Assembly (NCBI GenBank): GCA_023974075.1
Contig: CM043807.1
Coordinates: 4,765,369-4,829,368, forward strand
DNA: 64,000 bases
Direction: 5' to 3'
Source of the DNA: Chaenocephalus aceratus
Taxonomy: Eukaryota; Chordata; Actinopteri; Perciformes; Channichthyidae
Shown: positions 33,972 to 45,380 of the stretch, piece by piece
Layout of the letters: every line of letters begins with the position of its first letter
Position numbering within the stretch: position 1 is the stretch's first letter
Made by a program: the position numbers and the translations under genes
The notes under the pieces: generated by a model
Told to the model about the DNA's origin: nothing
Database searches by the model: none
What the model saw: only the letters and a program-made list of their open reading frames with translations

Positions 33972-35260
33972 CTACTCACAAGCGGAAAATGTGCTTTTAC
34001 ACTGCGCATAAAATGACGCTCGCTCGCGAGAGAAACAGCCCTCTTGCTCGCTCGCGGAGTCTGTCTACGCATGCGTGAAAAGTTTCTGACACTTTGGGGC
34101 AGAGCCACTGGACTGTGATTGACAGCTGCCAGGAACCCCGGAGTTGCCAGGTTTGATAAATGCCTGAACTACCAAGAGCCGAGGAGTGACAGCTGCAAGA
34201 TCAGTTGGACGAGATTGAATGGTAAAGTTGTCCATAAAAAAACTATTATATTCGTAAAGTGTACAGCTAATATATATATATCTCAATTCATTTAATATAA
34301 AAAAATGACATTAATTCTAGGAGTGCAATACTTTTACAAACACTATAGTAATAACATGCATTCATTATGACAACATCATACTATTACTATATATTATACT
34401 ATAGTAGTACTATTTAAAATAATATAGTCTTAATACGGAAACACCAACAAAAACACTATAGTAATACTTTTACAAACACTATAGTAATAATATGCATTCA
34501 CTATGACAATATCATGCTATTAGGAGTGTTCTATAGTGTGTTTAAAAAAGAACTACAGAAACACTATATATTATACTATAGTTATACAATTTAAAATAAT
34601 ATAGGAATACTACAAAGATCTAGATACAGAGTATTACTATTGAAATATTATAGGGATACTATAGCTAATAAAATGGCACTACAGAAAAAACTATAGTAAT
34701 ACAATAGCTGGTGAAAAATACTACAGAACAATACAAACTTACTATAGGACACTATACAACTCTTATAGTATACTATAGTAATACTATAGTTCATTTATAG
34801 TTCATTTCGTAAGGGAGGTGCATACAGCAGACAGAAGCTAGCAGTTTTCGACAGATACAGCCCACTCAAAAATATATTGTTTTATATAAAATTAATTAAT
34901 ATATATATATTAGCTGTACACTTTACGAATATAATAGTTTTTTATGGACACATTTACCATTCAATCTCTTCCAACTGATCTTGCAGCTGTCACTCCTCGG
35001 CTCTTGGTAGTTCAGGCATTTATCAAACCTGGAAACTCCGGGCTTCCTGGCAGCTGTCAATCAAAGTCCAGTGGCTCTGCCCCAAAGTGCCAGAAACTGT
35101 TCACGCGCGCGTAGACAGACTCCGCGAGCGAGTGGGGCTGACACTCCCGCGAAGGAGCAAGATGGCTGTCTCTCCGCTCGCGGGGGTTTGATCTGCGCGC
35201 GAGTCTCATTTCATGCGAGTCTCATTTGCGCGTAATAGCACATTTTCCACTCGTGAGTAG
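33972..35260. mobile_element. Long-inverted-repeat element, 1.29 kb
   Basis: Arms of about 330-390 bp are inverted copies: 33972-34305 and about 34870-35260. They share CTACTCAC at the outer ends and internal blocks such as GGGGCAGAGCCACTGGA, GAACTACCAAGAGCCGAGGA and CTTTACGAATATAATAG. The 34310-34810 core is filled with CTATAGTAATAC-type motifs, themselves short palindromes. No coding sequence. It could form a very large hairpin when single-stranded. Confidence 0.82.
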
Positions 35261-35289
35261 CTTGTTTTGCGCGCTAGAATATTGACCCA

Positions 35290-35870
35290 AATCTGACTCC
35301 ATAGCATCTACGCACTGTACAACACACACACACACCAACACACTGTACTACACACACCTACAGCTCCTAAAGCATAATCAGGCTACAGCCGTTGTGTATT
35401 TTATTATGTGAAGCACTAAATGGTCTTAGAAAAATATGGACTCTTTGTTTGTAGATATCTACTAAACTAAAGCAAATAAAGAGAGTAGGCCTGTTATACT
35501 GAGTGATATACATTCTACACACTGCTCTGCTTTCTGCACGGGCCTCACAGCTGTTCTCTCTGGAAACTTCGTGAGGCGATGAAAGCAGTTTCTAAAAATA
35601 ATATCCAGGGGATGCATGCAGAGCTGTCATTGGCTGAGATAAGTCCGGCCGTGCGTCACACCTCCACCGTTCCCGGAAATACATCCGTGGAGGAGCCGTG
35701 GAGGAACCATCAGTGTATCCTCGGTTATAGCTCCTCCAGAGAGCCTCCTCGATGCTCGGTGTGCATTTAGAGAAATGAGATGTCCTTCAAAATGGCACGC
35801 TGAAATTCATTTCCGGGTCACTACCGGAGGACCGAGGAGTCGAGGAGGGGAAATTTGAGTATTGAGAAGC
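35290..35870. other. No gene recognised; short CA-rich tract
   Basis: A short ACACACAC tract lies at 35322-35338. The 35640-35850 stretch, with CGAGGAGTCGAGGAGG, looks like dispersed repeat sequence but ends are not visible. Confidence 0.3.
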
Positions 35871-35872
35871 CT

Positions 35873-36162
35873 CTCTTGTGTTTCTCCTTCCCTGCCCGGC
35901 TGTTTCTCGTCTCGTGATTACCCCTCCCTGTATTTAGTCTTGTCTCTTCCTGTGTTCAGTGTTGGTTCATTATTTGTCGTTCATGTCTCCCTTCATGTTG
36001 GTCACAGTCCCTTTTTGTTTGGATGCTACCTTGTGCCTTGGACCTGTTCATGGATTCTTGTTTTTTCAGCTTTTGTGAATAAAGCTTGCCTTCTGTTCCA
36101 TTTTGAAACCTGCTTCCCTACTCATTCTGCATTTGGGTCCTATTTTCCCCCAACCCTGACAC
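35873..36162 (+). mobile_element. Truncated diverged LTR, same family as 23247
   Basis: On plus it matches the reverse complement of the 387-bp LTR: CCCTGCCCGGCTGTTTCTCG, TGATTACCCC, GTATTTAGTCTTGTCTCT, GTGAATAAAG, GCATTTGGGTCCT. It ends CCCTGACA at the expected LTR end. The 5' part is missing and the middle differs, so it is an old relative. Confidence 0.7.
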
Positions 36163-36229
36163 TTCGTCCTCCAGCGTCTGAACCGGAAGATACAGTTCTG
36201 CTAATCCCAGACAACCTGTTCTACAATAA

Positions 36230-37590
36230 CTGAATTCCCTGCAGTATGAAGATGTGAACATCAATGCAATTAAAGCCTGGTCATCGTCCTGGTGCCGTCA
36301 CGCATTTCATTTAAAACAAGTAGCAGTCGGTGGTCCGGCTGAACGTGTGAGAGACGCTCCACCTTAGTGGCCCTATCCTCAGAGGCCTTTGCCATTATAC
36401 TCGAGGAGGCAGGTTTCCCAAGAAGGCAATTATTCATTAAATGAGTGTGGAAATGAGTTTCCTGTGCTTGTGTACTGATGAATTACAGTGGCCAGTGATA
36501 TGCACGGTAATTAAAGATTTCAGCTCCTCGCTGGGCCGTGAGCATAAATCACATTTGCCAAGACATCAGCCAGAATCTACAAAGCACCCCCCCTCAATGC
36601 AGCCGAGGAGTTTTTTCAACTTAAACCTTTATCACAAAGACTTTTCTTCAAGCTAACACGTTTACCGGCTGTAGAAATGTTCCACAGTGCAATTCATGGG
36701 AAGGTTTACATCAAACAGAGCTCAGTAGAAATCTTAATAACTGAGTCAAAAGTCTGTGTACTTTCGTTTCAATTGTTTTTCTTTCTTGAACGAGTAAACG
36801 GAAAAGCTATACAATTGTTTCTATTTTATAAATCAGTAGACGGAAAAGCGCCTGCAATGCTTTTTGTTTTTTGCCTGACTAAATGGTCAAATTATCATTG
36901 GAGTGAGGAGCGGGGCGAAACTGTCGGAAGTTATTTCAAAACAAACACTTTAACACACTATTCATGTGGTCTCCTGCTGCTACCTCATTACTTTATATAT
37001 CCACTTGTGTTTTTATTACGTGTCATACAAATAAAAAACTATTGATTATTCTTCTGATTTTGGCACTGAAGACCCCCTGGTTCTTAAAAACCATAACTAG
37101 GTACTGAAGTCATGGATTTTAAGTATTAGGGTTGTCAGCCAACAAGCTCAAAAACATCATATTGGAAAATATTTGCCTGTTTTTAAAAGAACCAAAGTTA
37201 TTGAGCATAAATCTTATCTGGTGTTTTTCAGCTTTTTGACAAATAAAGTTCCTCCCTCACTTTTGAGAATTCTCTGATATTACTTAAGGTGGATTACTTA
37301 AGGAAAAGTAATACCTGATAAACATGGGACAACAACACATGGGACTGTGTGGCTAATAGTATAATACTGTTAAGTTGTAATTCCACCAAAAAGTGGTAGG
37401 GGTTTACAGTGAAAGGGAATTTAATTATATAAAAAGAATAATCCCCTAATGTATGAAACATTGTTTTTGCAGTCCTTCTTGTACTGAAAACGTGCATATA
37501 TTTTTAAACAAATTACTTGATTTTCAGTTGGGTTTGCTGTGTTTTTAATATCTATATATTCGGAGAACGTTCTTTTGCAATTTGAAATAT
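36230..37590. other. Repeat-poor stretch, possible conserved non-coding DNA
   Basis: No transposon ends or domain-like frames. AT-rich homeodomain-type motifs occur (ATTATTCATTAAATGAG, GGTAATTAAAGATTTCAG at 36430-36525). Candidate only. Confidence 0.2.
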
Positions 37591-37607
37591 AGAGCCGGTA
37601 TTCCATG

Positions 37608-38822
37608 TAGTGTTAATTTCGTTGACTAAAACTATGACGAAATATGTTCGTCAACGACCTTTTTTTCCATGGCGAAAACGAGACGGTGACGAGACGGTGA
37701 CGAGACGGTGACGAGACGGTGACGAGACGGCACCGACGGCAGTAAACAATAACTGTAACGAAATCATCATGCAATATCGTTGACGAAAAGTGACGAGACG
37801 AAAATGTAGTTTACTAAATAAAAACTATGCCAAAATCTCCAAATCCAAAATGAGGAGACGAAATATTATCAAAGATAACGTTACATCTCTGATAGTCAGT
37901 TTTTCTCCCAGCAGTTCCACTTCCGGTGCTGCGTCAGGGCTGCAGCTGTGTGTGTCTGTGGTGCGCGCGGCGGTACATTTGAATTACACCGGGCAGCGGC
38001 ACACTGTGAACTGTCAGGAAGACTCGGGTCTAACTCGTGGTCTAACTAACCATATTTAACAGAAAATAAAATGGCAACAACAGGGTTTGGGAGCAGTGGT
38101 CGCACTCGCGTTAACCAAATACCCCCCGTCAGCGCGAGTGAGTGATACATTGTGCACTCGACGGGTAATAAGGGATTATGACGGAAATATTACAATCCTG
38201 TCCGTCAAAATGACTGACACCGAAAAAGTCTAAAGCCACCACTGCTTGGGAGAAAGAAACGATGTGATATTTGGGCCCATTTTCGCTACAATGAGGCGGA
38301 GAAAAAAAGCGAATGCATTGTTTCATCAGAAGGGAAGCAATGCGGCCATAACACAGCTGGTACAAACACCACAAACCAGATACTCTCTGCAAAGCTGCTT
38401 AATCATTCAACCTGTGTTTTTCATCAAATAAAGACAAGATATAATCTTATTTATTTATATATACTAAAATGACAAATTATTGGTTTTGGCTAGACTAGTT
38501 TGACTGAAATGTTCTATATAATCTGATGACTAAAAAAGACTCAACAGTTTTCATTGACAAAAAGTAGACTAAAATAATTCGTTTTCTTTGACTAAAATAA
38601 GACTAAAATGCTCAGACTTTTAGTCGACTAAAACTTGACTAAAATAGTTACTCTTTTAGTCGACTAAAATAAGACTAAAATGCTCAGACTTTTAGTCGAC
38701 TAAAACTTAAATAAAACTTAAATAAAAACAGGATGAAGGTGACTAAATATGACTAAAACTAAAAAGGAAATTTAACACAGGACTAAGACTAAATAAAAAA
38801 ATAGCTGACGAAATTAACACTA
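37608..38822. mobile_element. hAT-type MITE with perfect 8-bp duplication
   Basis: Ends TAGTGTTAATTTCGT at 37608 and ACGAAATTAACACTA ending at 38822 are perfect inverted repeats. The duplication ATTCCATG flanks it (37600-37607 and 38823-38830). Subterminal arrays of GACTAAAAT-type motifs lie on the right, and an 11-bp GAGACGGTGAC tandem (about 5 copies) at 37679-37735. No transposase. Confidence 0.93.
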
Positions 38823-39034
38823 ATTCCATGAAAAAAGTGTATTAGAGCTAAATATAACCCATTTGGCAACTGAGTGATGTAGGTTTGTTGCTGTGTTAAG
38901 AATTTAGGAAGGTAACTTAAATGTAGGCTTAAATGCAGGATGATTAGCTTAGCTTAGCATAAAGACAAAGGGAAGGAAAATGCCAGCCTGGCCGCACATG
39001 TATCTCTTACTTGTTACACATTTAACCCTAACCC

Positions 39035-39248
39035 TCTGTTTCAAAGTGCTGATTCTGTAGCTTTAAATGCTAATGAGCTGCTGCTGGCCACGCCCCCTCT
39101 AGTTGGAGATTCAGGTGATATGGTAGACGGGCGTTACATTGGTTGGTTATTGGCTAATGGTTGCAGAACCCCAAAAAAAACTTGTGACATCACAAAGTGG
39201 CCAAACTCTGATCAGCTCATTTTCAGACAGCTTTTTATATATATGGAT
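39035..39248. repeat. Dispersed repeat split by a hAT element
   Basis: The block with AATGAGCTGCTGCTGGCCAC and TGACATCACAAAGTGGCC is a common teleost repeat. It continues after the hAT insertion at 40409-40460 (ATATGGATCAGGACAAAAAG), a segment also present inverted at 12784-12832. Confidence 0.5.
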
Positions 39249-40408
39249 TAGGGGTGTTGAAAATAATCGTTTCTACGATGCATTGCGATGCGGACGTGGA
39301 CGATTCGGTATCGATGCAGTGACGGAAGATAATCGGTTATAGCGTAGTAACGTTGCTTCCTGATTTTCCGGCCGCGGCTTTACTATAACGTTTTTGTTTT
39401 CTGTCACTTTAATATCAAATCGGTCGGTGACGCAGAGATCAGGGAACAGACGTGACAGCGGCACAGCGGCACAGCAACACCAAACACGGAGCAGTCTGCT
39501 TTATCCACCAACACAACAACACCAGTCCAGAATCAACAGCAGAAGGACCCGCTCTGAATCACTCCGTGTCGCTGCGGCACAGGGATTTATGTTTTTCAAA
39601 AATAATCGCGTTACAATCATGTCCAGTTTTTGGTGGATTTAATTAAGTCTTGGATTGCAAAGTATGAATGTCCTCTAGCAATTTTCAGACGATACGTGTG
39701 TAAAGTTTGTGAAGGCAGGAGGAAAAAAGCTTCCGCGATCACCGTCTCCTCTTCGTTCCTCCAAACCCCACCCTGAAAATAATGAGTGACAGGCTGATAG
39801 TGACCCGATAGAAACTTTATTATTCACTTAATCACTGAGATATAATGAAGCTAATTTAATCTCATACATTCATGGGATTTATGTAACAGTGATACAGAGA
39901 ATGTAAGTGTGCACCCACATGCACTATTTTTGTTTGTATATGCTATTGTAAATACTCCTGTTGTCTGCTGTGTTCAGACTCAAGTCCTGTGTGTGATGCC
40001 ACATTCAGGACATTCAGTGTCCTTTTTTTAACAGAAACCCGTTGCTAGAAGCTGCAGCTAGACTGCAGGAGCATTATTTTTTTGTTTTTGAGGATGGAAC
40101 AATTTCACACACAGATATAGGGAGGCTAGACCTATACAATTCATTTATTTTGGTTTATAAATTAATGTCAAGACATTTATGTTATTGATTTCTGAAGCAC
40201 TTTCTAAATAATAAAAAGAGAGTTCATATATGTATTTACTGCATGTATGCATTGATGAAAAATAAGCCATGTGCAGTAATATAGAAAATTGAGGATGCAA
40301 TGCATTGGTATGAATCGTGATGCATCGGGATATCGAATTGAATCGAATCGTTAACAGGATAATCGTAATCGAATCGAATCGTGAGACCAGTGAAGATGCA
40401 CAGCCCTA
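39249..40408. mobile_element. Non-autonomous hAT element with perfect 8-bp duplication
   Basis: Starts TAGGGGTGTTGAAAATAATCG and ends GATGCACAGCCCTA. The perfect duplication ATATGGAT lies at 39241-39248 and 40409-40416. Subterminal AATCGAATCGAATCG repeats are typical of this hAT group. No hAT catalytic motifs remain inside. Confidence 0.93.
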
Positions 40409-40522
40409 ATATGGATCAGGACAAAAAGGGAGCGAATGTTTTTTCCTGAAACGTTCACAGTCTCTTAACACAGAGGGGACACATGTTGATGTATAAGATA
40501 CATGAAGAAGTAGAATCAAACT

Positions 40523-42240
40523 AACTACATGGCACTGACAGCCCAGGAGGAAAGCGGAGGAACCGGAAGGGATCTCGGGCGGACGGCCCGGGGACAAGGC
40601 AGAATTTGCAGTGGGGGTCTCAGGCGGACAACCAGGGGGCAAGGCAGAGTTCACAAAGGGGCGAAGGCCACAGTGGGCAAACTCAGGGGGCTGGGCATGA
40701 GGACGAGGACCGCGGCCGGGAAAGTCAGGGGGCCGGGCTCGAGGACGGGCAGGAGCTGGTGGGACCCCTGGCGGGTCAGACGTAGACGAGACCCTGGACG
40801 GAACCTGAGCTGGTGTCAGTGGAACCCACGACGGAGCAAGGGCTGGTGTCGATGGGACCCGAAACAGGACAGGACACGGCGTTGGCAGGAAACCCGGCGG
40901 AGCAGGCGTTGGCAGGACCCCCAACAGGACGGGACAGGACAGGATAGGATATGGAGTTCGCAGGACTTTCGGTAGAGGAGTAGTCGGCGGGGCCTCCAAC
41001 GGCACAGGACACAGGGTTGGCAGGACCCCCGGATGAAGAGCAGTCCGCGGGACCCCCTAAGGGACAGGACATGGAGTAGGCATGACTCCCAACGGAACCC
41101 CCAACAGAACAGGACATGGGTTTGGCAGGACCCCCGGCAGCAGAGTCGTCGGCGGGACCCCCAACGGGACAGGACATAGGGTTGGCAGGATCCCCGGCAG
41201 AAGAGTAGTCGGCGGGACCCCCAACGGGACAGGACATAGGGTTGGCAGGACCCCCGGCAGAAAAGTAGTCTGCGGGACCCCCAACGAGACAGGACATGGA
41301 GTTGGCAGGACCCCCAGCGGAACCTCCAACGGCACTTGAGTAGGGACTTGAGTAGGGACTTGAGTAGGGACTTGAGTAGGGACTGGAGAGGGAACTCGAG
41401 AGGGGACTCGAGAGGGGACTCGAGAGGGGACTTGAGGCGGTCGGTTCGCCGACAGAACACGTGGGGCTGGAGTCAGTCGGAACGCCGACAGGACACGGGG
41501 AGCTGGCGTCGGCTGGAGAGCCAACAGGAGACGAGGGGCTGGAGTCGGCCGGTACGCCGACAGGACATGGGGAGCTGGCGTCGGCCGGAGAGCCAGTACT
41601 GGAGCCGAAACCATGGCTGCTCGGGCCGGTTCTGGAGCCGGAACCATGGCTGTTGGGCACGGAACAGAAGCCTGGACCCTGGCTGTGTAAGCCAGGTAAT
41701 GGAGCACGGAAGCATAGCTGTGTGGGCCGGTACTGGTGCACGGATCCATGGCTTTGTGGGCCGGTTCTGGAGCCGGAACCATGGCTGCTGGGGCCAGAAC
41801 TGGGGCTGGAACCATGGCTGCTGGGACCAGACCTGGGGCTGGAACCATGGATGTGTGGGCCGGTTCTGGAGCCGGAACCATGGCTGTGTGGGCCGGGACT
41901 GGAGCAGGCACCATGGCTGCTGGGCACGGAACCGGAACACGGAACCATGGCTGTGTGGGATGGTACTGGAGCACGGAACCATGGCTGTGTGGGCCGGTAC
42001 TGGAGCCGGGACCATGGCTGCTGAGTAAGAACTCAACAAAACATGGTTTCTCTGCTGCCAACCGGTGCGCCTCTACCAGAGCAGCCCTCTTCTGCCGAAC
42101 ACTGGACGCTCCCTTCCACCAATCAAAGCAGCAAGCCAAATAAAAGGTAAAATGTTGTAATTCTACCTCAAATGGATCATCTGCTTGGTCCATTTGTTGG
42201 TTGGTTCATTCTGTCAGGATTGAGTGAAGCAGGCAGGACC
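40523..42240 (-). mobile_element. Truncated second copy of the proline-rich LTR element
   Basis: The right end (TTCTGTCAGGATTGAGTGAAG) is a diverged start of the same LTR, cut off after about 30 bp by satellite sequence. The left end starts inside the Pro-rich tail (CTGACAGCCCAGGA, as at 23745). The interior keeps the gag-like frame and a different repeat expansion. No flanking duplication is visible. Confidence 0.78.
40776..42193 (-). pseudogene. Gag-like protein, second copy
   Basis: Opens MDQADDPFEVELQHFTFYLA with the same Asp/Glu and Trp-rich N-terminus as the copy starting at 26141, then diverges after about residue 55. The body is Ser/His/Gly or Pro repeats depending on frame (GPHSHGS; VPAPVPAHTAM), then units like VGGPADYSSAGGPANPMS. 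Three overlapping minus frames are open because the repeats lack stops, so the true frame path cannot be fixed by eye. Confidence 0.55.
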
Positions 42241-43070
42241 CTATTTAGGGTCATGCACATGGCTTTCTTACCCAGCAATAAGTGTGTGAAAGCTGGGTAA
42301 AAGTTATGTGAATACAGGGGGGGGAGAGAGCAGCAGCAGGCTGTGACCCAGAGAGCAGCTCTTCCAGCACCTTGCTCTCCCACCCAGAGGACAGGCTGCT
42401 GCTTCTCAGCAGAGTCACTGCTGTAAGCAGGGTCCCACACTCACAGGCAGAGATCCAGGGTGATGCACATGGGTCAGAAAAAGTCTAAGTTAACTTTTGG
42501 AAGAACCAGAGAAAAGGGGTGAAAATGGATAAATTGTATCCCAAAATAGTGTCTTTTAAGGCGGGTAAAAGTTATGTGAATATGGGGTGACGTATATGGA
42601 CACTTGAGCACCAGCAAGACCCCCACCTCCATAACCTTGTGCACCAGGCGAACCTGTGTACCCACACTTAAGCACTCCCCCACGGACTAAACCAAGAGGG
42701 AACACCGGTCAGAAGTTTGTGCAACAGGTAACACTGAATAACAAAAATGCCATTAAAACTGCTATGCATTGAGGATTTTAGTCCGAGATGAGTGCTTATC
42801 TGCGGGTATCTTGTGTCAGCTTCGTGGACCCCAATTTAAAAGGAAATGTCCATGATATTGACAAACATATTTATATACAGAATGATGATTAATTTACCCT
42901 CAGACACATGCATAGAGCACCCCCAAGTGTTGGTTTACAGTTGGTAAAATGTGTCCTGCCGATGGCAGGGACTTTGCATTGGAAGTTGACATCACATTTC
43001 CATTGTGCGGACATCTGTACATTTGAAGGACAAGTCCCATGTTAACTCTGTCCATAAGGCAGACCTTTTC
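42241..43070. repeat. Start of the satellite-rich zone
   Basis: GGTAAAAGTTATGTGAATA occurs at 42297 and 42563, and TTAAGCACTCCCCCACGGACTAAACC at 42667 recurs at 43700. These link this stretch to the arrays downstream. Confidence 0.6.
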
Positions 43071-43075
43071 CTTAG

Positions 43076-43650
43076 GAGCAAACAGGCTATGTCAGACTTC
43101 CATGAAATACACCGGGAAAAGCACCTCTCTGTGGCTGCTCCAAGACCCCCAAATCACGGACTAAGCACTTCCAGCATCGCTCCCTGACATGAGCAAACAG
43201 GCTATTTCACACTACCAGGAGACAGAGCGTGAAAACCACCTCACTGTGGCCGCTCCAAGACCCCCAAATGACGGACTAATCAGCTCCAGCATCGCTCCCT
43301 CACATGAGCAAACAGGCTATGTCAGACTTCCATGAAATACACCGGGAAAAGCACCTCTCTGTGGCCGCTCCAAGACCCCCAAATCACGGACTAAGCACCT
43401 CCAGCATCGCTCCCTGACATGAGCAAACAGGCTATTTCACACTACCAGGAGACAGAGCGTGAAAAACACCTCTCTGTGGCCGCTCCAAGACTCCCAAATG
43501 ACGGACTAATCACCTCCAGCATCGCTCCCTGACATGAGCAAACAGGCTATTTCACACTAACAGGAGACAGAGCGCGAAAAACACCTCTCTGTGGCCGCTC
43601 CAAGACCCCCAAAGGACGGACTAAGCAGCTCCAACATCTCTCCCTGACAT
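43076..43650. repeat. 115-bp tandem satellite, five copies of two alternating types
   Basis: GAGCAAACAGGCTAT recurs at 43076, 43191, 43306, 43421 and 43536. Units alternate GTCAGACTTCCATG and TTCACACTACCAGG variants, except that the last two share one type. Confidence 0.93.
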
Positions 43651-43744
43651 GCGTACTTCCATAACCTCGCGCACCTTGGGTCCCTGGGCCCCCGAACTTA
43701 AGCACTCCCCCACGGACTAAACCCAGATGATCACACCCTCAAAA

Positions 43745-44125
43745 ACCTTGTGCCCCTGGGAACCTTAAAGGGGGGGTGGAGTTTGCGGTGCTTTATCGTC
43801 CGCCCACCAGCATCCATATTCGGCCTTATTCACAGCACCACCCACCCTCCTGTGGAGGATGTTCTCATGGCCCTGGTAACACTTAAAGGTGGTGGATTTT
43901 GCGGTGCTTTATCGTCCACCCATCGGCGTTCATATTCGTCCTTATTCACAGCACCACCCACCCTCCTGTGGAGGATGTTCTCATGGCCCTGGTAACACTT
44001 AAAGGTGGTGGATTTTGCGGTGCTTTATCGTCCGCCCATCGGCATCCATATTAGTCCTTATTCACAGCACCACACACCCTCCTGTGGAGGATGTTCTCAT
44101 CGCCCTGGTAACCCTTTAAATAGTC
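43745..44125. repeat. About 120-bp tandem satellite, three copies
   Basis: TTTGCGGTGCTTTATCGTCC and CCTCCTGTGGAGGATGTTCT recur three times. CCTCCTGTGGAGG contains a short palindrome (CTCCTGTGGAG). Confidence 0.9.
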
Positions 44126-44975
44126 TGATACTACCACTGCAGTGCACTTTACAAGCCAGAAATAATGTTTAAATTGTCGGGGGAAGTGTTTTTAAACGTT
44201 TGGAAGAGATTTTTAGCCTGTCATTTTGCAAGATATCATTTAACATTGAAGCTCTCCTGGAGATGGACAGAATATGTCAATTTCCAGGAGAGCTTCAATG
44301 TTAAATCGTATCTTGCAAAATGACAGGCTAAAACCCAGGAAATAAGTGTTTCAAAGGCGGGGAAAAGTTTAAAATAGTCTGATACCTCCAGGGTGCATCA
44401 TCACATTTGACAAGCCAGGGAAGGTGTCTGAATCCTGGGTAAACTATGTTTAAATAGTATGATACCTCCAGGGCGCATCACCGCATTTTACAAGCCAGGG
44501 AAGGTGTCTGAATCCTGGATAAACTTTGTGTAAATAGTCTGATACTACAAGGGCTCATCACTGCACTTTACAAGCCAGAAATAATGTTTAAATTGTCGGG
44601 GGAAGTGTTTTTAAACGTTTGGAAGACATTTTTAGCCTGTCATTTTGCAAGATATCATTTAACATTGAAACTCTCCTGGAGATGGACAGAATATGTCAAT
44701 TTCCAGTAGAGCTTCAATGTAAAATCATATCTTGCAAAATGACAGGCTAAAACCCAGGAAATAAGTGTTTCAAAGGCGGGGAAAAGTTGTTTAAAATAGT
44801 CTGATACCTCCAGGGCGCATCACCACATTTTACAAGCCAGGGAAGGTGTCTGAATCCTGGGTAAACTATGTTTAAATAGTATGATACCTCCAGGGCGCAT
44901 CACCGCATTTTACAAGCCAGGGAAGGTGTCTGAATCCTGGGTAAACTTTGTGTAAATAGTCTGATACCTGGCACT
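44125..44975. repeat. About 419-bp satellite unit, two copies, each with a long hairpin
   Basis: Two units start near 44125 and 44545. Each has subunits of about 80 bp (GATACCTCCAGGGCGCATCA; CAAGCCAGGGAAGGTGTCTG) plus one long inverted repeat at 44211-44333 and 44630-44752. Hairpin arms are about 50 bp with 2-4 mismatches around a loop of about 20 nt. Confidence 0.92.
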
Positions 44976-45104
44976 GTATCAACCCCTGGGAATTTTAAAC
45001 GTTATTAAAATGTTTTTTTATTTATTTAATTATCACATTATTTTTACAAAAACAGTATTCACAATATGCATAATAAACATAATAATAACATGATAAAAAC
45101 ATGA

Positions 45105-45289
45105 TTAGCGGGGGCCCGGGGGCCATATTATCCGTCTAACTTGTACGGTGCACCGAGGGAAAAAGGCTGAGTCCACGGCCTCTACCCCCACATCAGGAGT
45201 ATCAACCGGCCCTGAAGAAGAGGTATCGCCGCTATCCGCCCCTGAGTCCTCTTCGGAGGTATCTGACGGCGGTAGAACTCCTTCCGATG

Positions 45290-45380
<91 letters not shown>

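Noticed and set aside
36677..37045. 122-residue plus-strand reading frame
   Set aside because: AT-rich, no recognisable domain, no splice context; more likely chance.
39021..39034. TAACCCTAACCCT telomere-like motif
   Set aside because: Only two units; no array, so a chance match.
43076..43650. Possible CRISPR or tandem RNA-gene array
   Set aside because: The whole 115-bp unit is repeated with no unique spacer, and no pol III boxes or RNA family is recognised. It is a satellite.
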